Source: Caldilineaceae bacterium
Lineage (GTDB): Bacteria > Chloroflexota > Anaerolineae > Caldilineales > Caldilineaceae
Assembly (NCBI GenBank): GCA_028819675.1
Contig: JAPPKT010000577.1
Span: 1 to 12,230, forward strand
Length of the DNA stretch: 12,230 nt
Direction: 5' to 3'
Both the position numbers and the translations under genes were made by a program. The notes below the pieces were generated by a model. That model worked only from the letters and a program-made list of their open reading frames with translations, ran no database searches and had not been told where the DNA came from. This document shows, piece after piece, positions 1 through 4,948 of the stretch; position 1 is the first letter of the stretch; each line of letters begins with the position of its first letter.

Positions 1-41
1 CTCAGCCAGACCACCTCCCGCCAGTCCAATCAGATCCCCGT

Positions 42-112
42 AGGTGCCGGCCTTGTGCCTGCCCTCGCACCCTCCCCAACTGACGGACTCCACCGTACGG
101 CCAGGCCGGACG
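42..112. repeat. Two short degenerate palindromes in a gene-free left edge
   Basis: Positions 1-275 contain no convincing gene. The open frames there (81 codons on minus, about 70 on plus) have low-complexity, Arg/Ser-rich translations that I do not recognise. Two short inverted repeats are visible. At 42-65, AGGTGCCGGC and GCCTGCCCT can pair around a CTTGT loop with a bulge and a mismatch. At 94-112 a near-palindrome is centred on A103, with eight of nine arm positions pairing. The GGTGCCGGC / GCCTGCCC wording resembles the dispersed intergenic palindromes of many GC-rich genomes, but with one copy in view this is only a suggestion. Confidence 0.3.
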
Positions 113-275
113 CCTGCACTGCGTCTCGCTCAAAGACGGGGAGCAACTCCAGCCACCGCTGTCATGATTCCCGCGCCAGACTGCCCCGACCCCTAATCTG
201 CTTCGCACACCGATGACAGCACTGAACAACACCGAGTGGAAGGTCATCGTGTTCTGCCGTTAACACCAATCTATT

Positions 276-1127
276 TCAATGGCTTCTGTAGATGTTCGCA
301 GGGTCAATCACCCATTTCTCATTGTGCAACTCGTCAGTCAGAACGCCGCTTCCAACCTGTGTATATTCTCGCCCTGTCATAAGGAAGAGGTCTGGATCGA
401 CTCGATACTGTTCCATGCCAACATCGAAGGCGTCTCTGGCGCGGAAGAGTCGCGCCACTGCATTGCCCACGCTCCCTGCCAGGACATGCCCTTGCTCTTC
501 CAGCATCGCCCCGAGCCTGTTGAAGTCGTTGCCCACGAAGCCGGGCTTGGGGCCGAAAGTCAACGTCGGCAACGTCCGCTGCGACCCGTCCGGGTCCCGG
601 ATCTGAGCCTCCACTTCCCGCCACTGGCGGTATGGAACCTGTACCAGTTGCTCCATTAAGTGAAAGAATGTACACCGAAGGTAGGGCACACCCAGCAGAA
701 GAATATAGGCATCAAATTCATGCAGCTTCCAGAATGGACCGTCTTCCGCCCAGGCTGACGGCCCGTGGCTGGCAGCTATCTCCTTTGCGTGCGTTCCCAG
801 GGCGGCGACGGAGTGAAACAAGTGGCAGCTTCTCTGTGCCCCAGGCCGCGTTCTGGTCTCCTCGGTTAGGCGGCCCATCTCAGAAGGATCACGCACCGGG
901 TCGAAGACAGGATCGGCGCTGTTCGAATGCGAAAAGGTGAAAGTCGGCACGGCAAGGGTACCCGCCGGGCCCAGTACACGCAGGAAGGCATCGACCAGAG
1001 CCTCCGCGCCGCCTTCAACGTACCCGATGCTGCTCATCGAGCTATGTACGAACACGATGGCGCCTCCGGGCAATCCCAGCACGCCTAGTGCCTCGCCAAT
1101 CCTCTCCTCCGTCTGTGGGTCCCTCAT
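276..1127 (-). CDS. AAC(3)-family N-acetyltransferase (Antibiotic_NAT fold)
   Basis: A 283-residue cytosolic protein of the aminoglycoside 3-N-acetyltransferase (AAC(3)/YokD) family, which uses acetyl-CoA to acetylate an amine. Visible family blocks are VHSSMSSIGYVEGG (residues 27-40), PTFTFSHS (61-68), RSCHLFHSVAALG (99-111), LLLGV (143-147) and FFHLMEQLVQVPYRQW (154-169). His102 lies where the family has its active-site His in an RSxHP-like motif, but the usual Pro is Leu103. I chose the ATG at 1127: AGGT sits five bases upstream and a good promoter (1171-1199) places the TSS near 1164. The longer frame would start at a TTG inside the -35 box. It is divergent from gatC-gatA. Family membership is clear. 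Real aminoglycoside resistance is not shown, since many chromosomal members have unknown substrates. Confidence 0.88.
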   Translation of the reverse strand: MRDPQTEERIGEALGVLGLPGGAIVFVHSSMSSIGYVEGGAEALVDAFLRVLGPAGTLAVPTFTFSHSNSADPVFDPVRDPSEMGRLTEETRTRPGAQRSCHLFHSVAALGTHAKEIAASHGPSAWAEDGPFWKLHEFDAYILLLGVPYLRCTFFHLMEQLVQVPYRQWREVEAQIRDPDGSQRTLPTLTFGPKPGFVGNDFNRLGAMLEEQGHVLAGSVGNAVARLFRARDAFDVGMEQYRVDPDLFLMTGREYTQVGSGVLTDELHNEKWVIDPANIYRSH

Positions 1128-1141
1128 TCTATACCTCGCCT

Positions 1142-1153
1142 TTGTGGTCGAAA
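1142..1153 (+). repeat. 12-mer repeat, copy 1 (TTGTGGTCGAAA)
   Basis: First of three exact copies of TTGTGGTCGAAA within 322 bp. This one lies in the 5' untranslated region of the acetyltransferase gene, about 11-22 bases after its predicted TSS and 14 bases before its ATG. With one extra T at 1141 it matches copy 3 over 13 bases. It could be an operator half-site or roadblock, but its function is unknown. Confidence 0.6.
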
Positions 1154-1170
1154 CCTCCCGAATTCTGTCT

Positions 1171-1199
1171 TTTGTATCCCACCGGTACTTCCCTGTCAA
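1171..1199 (-). promoter_or_regulatory. Promoter for the AAC(3)-family gene
   Basis: Read on the minus strand this is TTGACA (1199-1194), a 17-bp spacer, then TACAAA (1176-1171). The -35 box is a perfect sigma70 match and the -10 matches at four of six positions. The predicted start is near 1164, giving a 5' UTR of about 37 nt before the ATG at 1127. It is back-to-back with the gatC promoter, with 29 bp between the two -35 boxes, so one regulator could act on both. Confidence 0.7.
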
Positions 1200-1228
1200 C
1201 TGCCTTCAGCAGCCAGCAATGCCAATAC

Positions 1229-1257
1229 TTGACAATTTCGACCACAACGAATATGCT
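1229..1257 (+). promoter_or_regulatory. Promoter for gatC-gatA
   Basis: TTGACA (1229-1234), a 17-bp spacer and TATGCT (1252-1257): a perfect -35, optimal spacing and a four-of-six -10. The predicted TSS is about 1264, giving an untranslated leader of about 230 nt before the gatC GTG. The spacer contains the inverted copy of the 12-mer found twice elsewhere nearby, so a protein bound there would block polymerase. Confidence 0.72.
1236..1247 (-). repeat. 12-mer repeat, copy 2, inverted, inside the gatC promoter spacer
   Basis: Plus-strand TTTCGACCACAA is the exact reverse complement of TTGTGGTCGAAA. It occupies most of the spacer between the -35 and -10 boxes of the gatC promoter, a typical position for a repressor operator. 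Its centre is 94 bp from copy 1 and 216 bp from copy 3. Confidence 0.6.
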
Positions 1258-1371
1258 TCTACTATGCATCGGGATTCTTCAAGACAGACGGACTCTTCAC
1301 ACACTGAAGTCAACAGTGCAGCAGCAAGCGCAGCATCGCGCGTGCTGCGGTAGCGGGTAACGCTGTTTACA

Positions 1372-1407
1372 CTGCGCCGTAGGCACCGAAGGACAGCCAC
1401 GGCGCAG
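1372..1407 (+). promoter_or_regulatory. Hairpin competing with an antiterminator in the gatC leader
   Basis: CTGCGCCGT (1372-1380) pairs perfectly with ACGGCGCAG (1399-1407) around an 18-nt loop. Its right strand overlaps CCACGGCGC (1397-1405), which could otherwise pair with the left strand of the terminator. It would thus act as an anti-antiterminator if the leader works as an attenuator. Confidence 0.5.
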
Positions 1408-1422
1408 AAGAAACGCAGAGAT

Positions 1423-1453
1423 GCGCCGTGGACAAATCCCACGGCGCTTTTTT
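1423..1453 (+). terminator. Intrinsic terminator in the gatC leader, upstream of gatC
   Basis: GCGCCGTGG (1423-1431) and CCACGGCGC (1439-1447) form a perfect nine-pair GC-rich stem with a seven-base loop ACAAATC, followed at once by six T residues (1448-1453). It lies downstream of the gatC promoter and 40 bp before the gatC start, so it would abort gatCA transcription unless the alternative pairing forms. No other gene precedes it on this strand that it could serve as an ordinary 3' terminator. Confidence 0.8.
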
Positions 1454-1463
1454 GTGGTCGAAA
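1452..1463 (+). repeat. 12-mer repeat, copy 3 (TTGTGGTCGAAA)
   Basis: Third exact copy, starting inside the T-run of the leader terminator and ending 30 bases before the gatC GTG. It shares TTTGTGGTCGAAA (13 bases) with copy 1. The flanks are also alike: CGC before, CCTC and then CCCG after, with short insertions. This may reflect a small duplication or a shared binding site. Confidence 0.6.
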
Positions 1464-1493
1464 ATTTCCTCATTCTCCCGCCGCGAGGTCGAT

Positions 1494-1793
1494 GTGAAAC
1501 TGACAAGGGAAGAGGTTCGGCACGTTGCCGAACTGGCCAAGTTACAACTGACTGATGCCGAACTGGACGAATATGTCGGTCAGCTCGCCCAGATTCTGAC
1601 CTACGCACAGCAGGTCCAGTCTGTGGATACAAGTACCGTCCCCCCAACGCCTCAGGTCCTTCCACTCAGCAATGTGCTGGCGGACGACGAGTCGCGGGAA
1701 TGCCTTTCAAACTCGCAGGCGGTCAGAAACGCCCCGGATTCCGACGACGGCTATTTCCGCGTCATCGCTGTTTTCGACGACGTCGGGGCATAG
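1494..1793 (+). CDS. gatC: Asp/Glu-tRNA(Asn/Gln) amidotransferase subunit C
   Basis: A 99-residue GatC, the small subunit that stabilises GatA in the GatCAB complex. GatCAB amidates mischarged Glu-tRNA(Gln) and Asp-tRNA(Asn). The whole family pattern is present: KLTREEVRHVAELAKLQLTD at the N-terminus, QLAQIL in the second helix, PTPQVLPLSNVLADDE in the GatA-clasping stretch, and NAPDSDDGYFRV at the C-terminus. I chose the GTG at 1494 because the family N-terminus begins there and GAGG lies five bases upstream. Longer frames begin inside the terminator. Length is normal for the family. gatA follows after 77 bp, and expression probably depends on the attenuator-like leader. Confidence 0.93.
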   Translation: MKLTREEVRHVAELAKLQLTDAELDEYVGQLAQILTYAQQVQSVDTSTVPPTPQVLPLSNVLADDESRECLSNSQAVRNAPDSDDGYFRVIAVFDDVGA

Positions 1794-1795
1794 TG

Positions 1796-1812
1796 GTTAA
1801 CCTATAGGTAAC
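1796..1812. repeat. Palindrome between gatC and gatA
   Basis: GTTAACCTATAGGTAAC contains the perfect ten-base palindrome ACCTATAGGT. The flanking GTTA/AAC bases extend it with one unpaired A. It begins two bases after the gatC stop. It could be a weak mRNA hairpin or a protein site. There is no T-run, so it is not an intrinsic terminator. Confidence 0.4.
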
Positions 1813-1870
1813 ATGGCTTGATGGTTGCAGAGCAGACCAGTGCCCGCTTCCAGCATGGAGGTAGGCAACG

Positions 1871-3349
1871 ATGATGGGCAATCAAAATTCAACGGAGCAG
1901 TTGACTTCGCTTGGCGTGGCAGGAGCGCGTGCCGGCTTGGCAGCGGGTCACTTTACCTCCGTCGAGCTTACGAAGGCCTTCCTTGAACGTATCGAGCGGG
2001 TGGACGGTAGCTTGCATGCTTTTTTGCGGACGACTCCGGACGAGGCGCTCGAAGCGGCTTCCAAGGCTGACTCCGCACGCGCCCGCGGAGACGCCCGGCC
2101 GCTCCTGGGCATCCCGCTCGCCATCAAGGACGTGCTGATGACCAGTGGGATCGAGACGACCGCCGGCAGCCGCATCCTGGAGGGCTTTGTTCCCCCCTAC
2201 TCCGCCACCGCCGTGCAAAAGCTGCAGGCCGCCGGCGCCATCATACTGGGCAAGACCAACACCGATGAGTTCGCCATGGGGTCGAGCACCGAAAACAGCG
2301 GCTTTGGCCCCACCCGCAACCCCTGGGACTTGCAACGTGTGCCAGGCGGCAGCAGCGGTGGCTCCGCAGCCGCCGTGGCCGCCGACGAGGCGCCGGCTGC
2401 ACTCGGAACTGACACCGGCGGCAGCGTTCGACAACCCGCTTCGTTCTGCGGTATCGTTGGATTGAAGCCCTCGTACGGCCGCGTAAGCCGCTACGGGCTT
2501 ATCGCCTACGGCAGCAGCCTTGATCAGATAGGGCCGATAACCAAATCCGTCGCCGACGCCGCTCTGCTGCTCGAACTGATTGCCGGTGCGGACCCGCGCG
2601 ACAGCACAACCATGCCCGTGAATGCGCCGGACTTTTCGGATACCTTGACCGGCGACATAGAAGGGATGCGCATCGGCATCCCCGAAGAGTATTTCGTCGA
2701 AGGCATCCAGCCGGATGTCGAAGACGCAGTTCGTGCTGCCATCGATCATTTCGCCTCTCTCGGGGCCGAGATCGTACCAATCGGTCTGCCCAATACGCAG
2801 CTGGCTTTGCCTGTCTACTATCTGGTCGTTACCGCAGAGGCCAGCGCCAACCTTGCCCGTTATGACGGCATTCGTTTTGGCCTGAGCGCAGACGGCGATT
2901 CGATATTCGACCACTTCCGGCAGACGCGCGGCGCCGGCTTCGGCCCCGAGGTGAAACGCCGTATCATGCTCGGTACCTATGCCCTCAGTGCCGGCTACTA
3001 CGACGCCTACTATCTGAAAGCCCAGCAAGTCCGCACGTTGATAAAGCAGGACTTCGACGAAGCATTTGCAGACGTTGATGTCATCCTTTCGCCGACCTCG
3101 CCAACCACGGCGTTTCGCATCGGCGAGAAGGTGGACGACCCGCTGGCGATGATTTTGACCGATATTTTCACCACCAGCGCCAATCTGGCCGGCCTGTGCG
3201 GAATCAGCGTCCCCTGTGGATTCGACGCCCGTGGCCTGCCGATCGGCCTGCAGCTGCTCGGCCCTTCGCTGGGTGAAGACAAGATTCTGCGCTCTGCCTA
3301 CGCCTACGAGCAGAGTACGGAGTGGCACCTGAGGAAGCCGGTACTGTGA
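1871..3349 (+). CDS. gatA: Asp/Glu-tRNA(Asn/Gln) amidotransferase subunit A
   Basis: A 492-residue amidase-signature enzyme, the glutaminase subunit of GatCAB. It releases ammonia from glutamine, which GatB uses on the activated aminoacyl-tRNA. The catalytic Ser-cisSer-Lys triad is visible: Lys86 in PLAIKDV, Ser161 in [11 protein letters not shown] and Ser185 in [14 protein letters not shown]. The spacings (75 and 24) equal those of Staphylococcus aureus Gat[17 protein letters not shown] (128-143) and [20 protein letters not shown] (182-211 region) are typical of GatA rather than of generic amidases. GGAGGT lies eight bases before the ATG. It is complete and of normal length. It is co-directional with gatC; gatB does not follow. 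Confidence 0.96.
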   Translation: MMGNQNSTEQLTSLGVAGARAGLAAGHFTSVELTKAFLERIERVDGSLHAFLRTTPDEALEAASKADSARARGDARPLLGIPLAIKDVLMTSGIETTAGSRILEGFVPPYSATAVQKLQAAGAIILGKTNTDEFAMGSSTENSGFGPTRNPWDLQRVPGGSSGGSAAAVAADEAPAALGTDTGGSVRQPASFCGIVGLKPSYGRVSRYGLIAYGSSLDQIGPITKSVADAALLLELIAGADPRDSTTMPVNAPDFSDTLTGDIEGMRIGIPEEYFVEGIQPDVEDAVRAAIDHFASLGAEIVPIGLPNTQLALPVYYLVVTAEASANLARYDGIRFGLSADGDSIFDHFRQTRGAGFGPEVKRRIMLGTYALSAGYYDAYYLKAQQVRTLIKQDFDEAFADVDVILSPTSPTTAFRIGEKVDDPLAMILTDIFTTSANLAGLCGISVPCGFDARGLPIGLQLLGPSLGEDKILRSAYAYEQSTEWHLRKPVL

Positions 3350-3442
3350 TCATCATCTGTTACGTTAACGAAAGCAAACTCCTTCCTGCGATGACCAACA
3401 TGTGTCTCCGCAGGTCAAACCCCTGGGCATCAGTGCTGGGCG

Positions 3443-3503
3443 CAGCCGGTGCAGTTGGCCGGCAACGGCTCGGTTAAGTCGCCGACCGTTGTGCAATCGG
3501 CTG
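3443..3503 (+). other. Foldable element between gatA and the aminotransferase gene
   Basis: The 256-bp gap 3350-3605 has no gene. Inside it CAGCCG (3443-3448) can pair with CGGCTG (3498-3503). Within that, CAACGG plus TCGG (3463-3473, with one bulged C) pairs with CCGA plus CCGTTG (3482-3491) around an eight-base loop. There is no T-run, so it is not a simple terminator. A further six-pair hairpin, AGATGC/GCATCT, lies at 3526-3552. This may be a 3' stabilising structure for gatA or a 5' leader element of the next gene. I do not recognise a known riboswitch. Confidence 0.35.
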
Positions 3504-3605
3504 AAAAGGCTTCTATCTGAATCGTAGATGCTCGAGTTCACCCAGGGCATCTTGCAGGCAATGAAAATACCGGCCCCTGCCGCATAAGACCAACCAGAGA
3601 CAAAT

Positions 3606-4874
3606 ATGATACTTATGAATTCTCCTGAAGTTCAGACCGCGACGAGGCGCAACAAAGGTGACGAAAAGAGCAATCAACCTGATGGCTTTCGACGCTCGCT
3701 GGAGAGTCGCCTTAGCAGCCGCGTACAGCGCGTGCCGCCCTCTCCGATTCGACGTTTTTTCGATCTCGCTACGACCATGGATGACGTGATCAGCCTGGGT
3801 ATAGGCGAGCCTGACTACGTTACCCCCAAACCGGTTCTCCACGCTGGGACCGATAGCCTGCTGCAAGGGGACACCTCCTATACGTCCAACGCCGGCACAT
3901 TGGAACTACGGGAAGCTGTGGCCGGCATGCTGACGAAACTTTACGACGCGCCGGCATATGACGCAGGTACGGAAGTCCTCATCACCGTAGGTGTCAGTGA
4001 GGCAATGTACATCGCCATGCAGGCGTTGCTCGACCCGGGTGACGAAGTGCTCGTGCCTCAGCCCTGCTTTGTTTCCTACACTGCTGACGTGATTCTGGCC
4101 GGAGGCACCGTCGTCGACATTCCCACTTACGCGGCCAACAATTTCGTCTTGACCCCGGCACAACTTGAAGAGGCCATCACTCCTCGCACCAAGGTCCTGC
4201 TCATCGGCTATCCCTGTAATCCTACCGGCGCCGTCATGAACGTTGAGGAGCTCACAGCCATCGCACGGGTAGCCGAAAGGCACGATCTGATCGTCATCTC
4301 CGACGAAATATACGATCGCCTCGTCTACGATGACCACGAACACGTCATGTTCGCTGCTCTGCCCGGTATGGCAGAACGGACAATACACCTCGGCGGGATG
4401 AGCAAAGACTACGCCATGACCGGCTGGCGCATTGGCTATGCCGCAGGCCCGGCGGAACTGCTCGGCGCCATGCGGCGTATCCACCAATATCTGATCATGT
4501 CGGCGCCAACCGGAGGGCAGGCCGCCGCCCTGCGTGCACTGACCGACCCCGCCGCAGAGTCCGCGGTTCAGGAGATGGTGGCTAGCTACGGCGAACGCCG
4601 TCGCTTCCTCGTCGACGGCCTCAACGAAATCGGCCTGGACTGCTTTGAGCCAAAGGGCGCATTCTACGCCTTCCCCAGCGTTCAGCGCACCGGCATGGAT
4701 GAGTTTGAGTTTGCTGACAAGCTCTTACACGAGGAACGCGTCGCCGTCATTCCGGGCAGCGGATTTGGAGCAGGGGGCGAGGGCCACGTGCGTTGCGCCT
4801 ACCCGGTCGAAATGCCCAAACTCGAAATCGCCCTGGAGCGGATGTACCGGTTCGTCCGGCGCCACGGCGTATAG
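3606..4874 (+). CDS. PLP-dependent class I/II aminotransferase
   Basis: A 422-residue fold-type I PLP aminotransferase, cytosolic. The PLP Lys is Lys267 in GGMSKDYAMTGWRIGY. Asn205 in GYPCNPTGAV and Asp233 in ISDEIYDRLVY contact the cofactor. Arg275 binds phosphate, and Arg396 in GHVRCAYP is the substrate-carboxylate Arg. The core homology starts near residue 37 (SSRVQRVPPSPIRRFFDLA). The first 36 residues are a polar extension not usual in the family, with no good internal ATG to replace the start. The Shine-Dalgarno is weak (AGAGA), and an ATG at codon 4 is equally possible. The subgroup resembles the AspC/PatA-like aspartate or aromatic aminotransferases; the amino donor cannot be told from sequence. 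Confidence 0.92.
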   Translation: MILMNSPEVQTATRRNKGDEKSNQPDGFRRSLESRLSSRVQRVPPSPIRRFFDLATTMDDVISLGIGEPDYVTPKPVLHAGTDSLLQGDTSYTSNAGTLELREAVAGMLTKLYDAPAYDAGTEVLITVGVSEAMYIAMQALLDPGDEVLVPQPCFVSYTADVILAGGTVVDIPTYAANNFVLTPAQLEEAITPRTKVLLIGYPCNPTGAVMNVEELTAIARVAERHDLIVISDEIYDRLVYDDHEHVMFAALPGMAERTIHLGGMSKDYAMTGWRIGYAAGPAELLGAMRRIHQYLIMSAPTGGQAAALRALTDPAAESAVQEMVASYGERRRFLVDGLNEIGLDCFEPKGAFYAFPSVQRTGMDEFEFADKLLHEERVAVIPGSGFGAGGEGHVRCAYPVEMPKLEIALERMYRFVRRHGV

Positions 4875-4884
4875 CAGCGGCAGA

Positions 4885-4912
4885 ATACGAGCACTTGGAG
4901 TTGTCCTCGTAT
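4885..4912. terminator. Hairpin in the convergent gap, possible two-way terminator
   Basis: ATACGAG (4885-4891) and CTCGTAT (4906-4912) form a perfect seven-pair stem with a 14-nt loop. It sits in the 74-bp gap between the convergent aminotransferase and protease genes. GGC and GCC outside the stem could extend it after a mismatch. There is no T-run on either strand, so termination is inferred from position only. Confidence 0.35.
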
Positions 4913-4948
4913 CCGCCTCTAATCGCAACCCACGAAATGCAGGTCTGG

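Larger units (their letters stand above)
1264..1493 (+). promoter_or_regulatory. gatC leader with a predicted transcription attenuator
   Basis: The leader runs from the predicted TSS to the gatC GTG and holds three hairpins: 1329-1349 (seven pairs, CGCAGCA/TGCTGCG), 1372-1407 (nine pairs, CTGCGCCGT/ACGGCGCAG) and the terminator 1423-1447. The strands share sequence, so CCACGGCGC at 1397-1405 can pair over nine bases with GCGCCGTGG at 1423-1431. That pairing breaks both the second hairpin and the terminator. This is the layout of a classical attenuator: 1:2 plus 3:4 terminates, while 2:3 reads through. I looked for a T-box (AGGGTGGNACCGCG-like) sequence, expected for some amidotransferase or aminoacyl-tRNA genes, and did not find it. 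The trigger is therefore unknown. Confidence 0.5.

Noticed and set aside
1264..1460. T-box riboswitch in the gatC leader
   Set aside because: I found no AGGGTGGNACCGCG-like sequence upstream of the terminator; the alternative pairing uses a plain copy of the terminator strand.
1428..1493. Upstream extension of gatC from a GTG at 1428
   Set aside because: The start would lie inside the leader terminator stem, and GatC homology begins at the GTG at 1494.
1889..3328. A 479-codon open frame antisense to gatA
   Set aside because: It mirrors the gatA frame, its translation is low-complexity and lacks any family motif, while gatA is certain. Long antisense frames are common opposite GC-rich genes.
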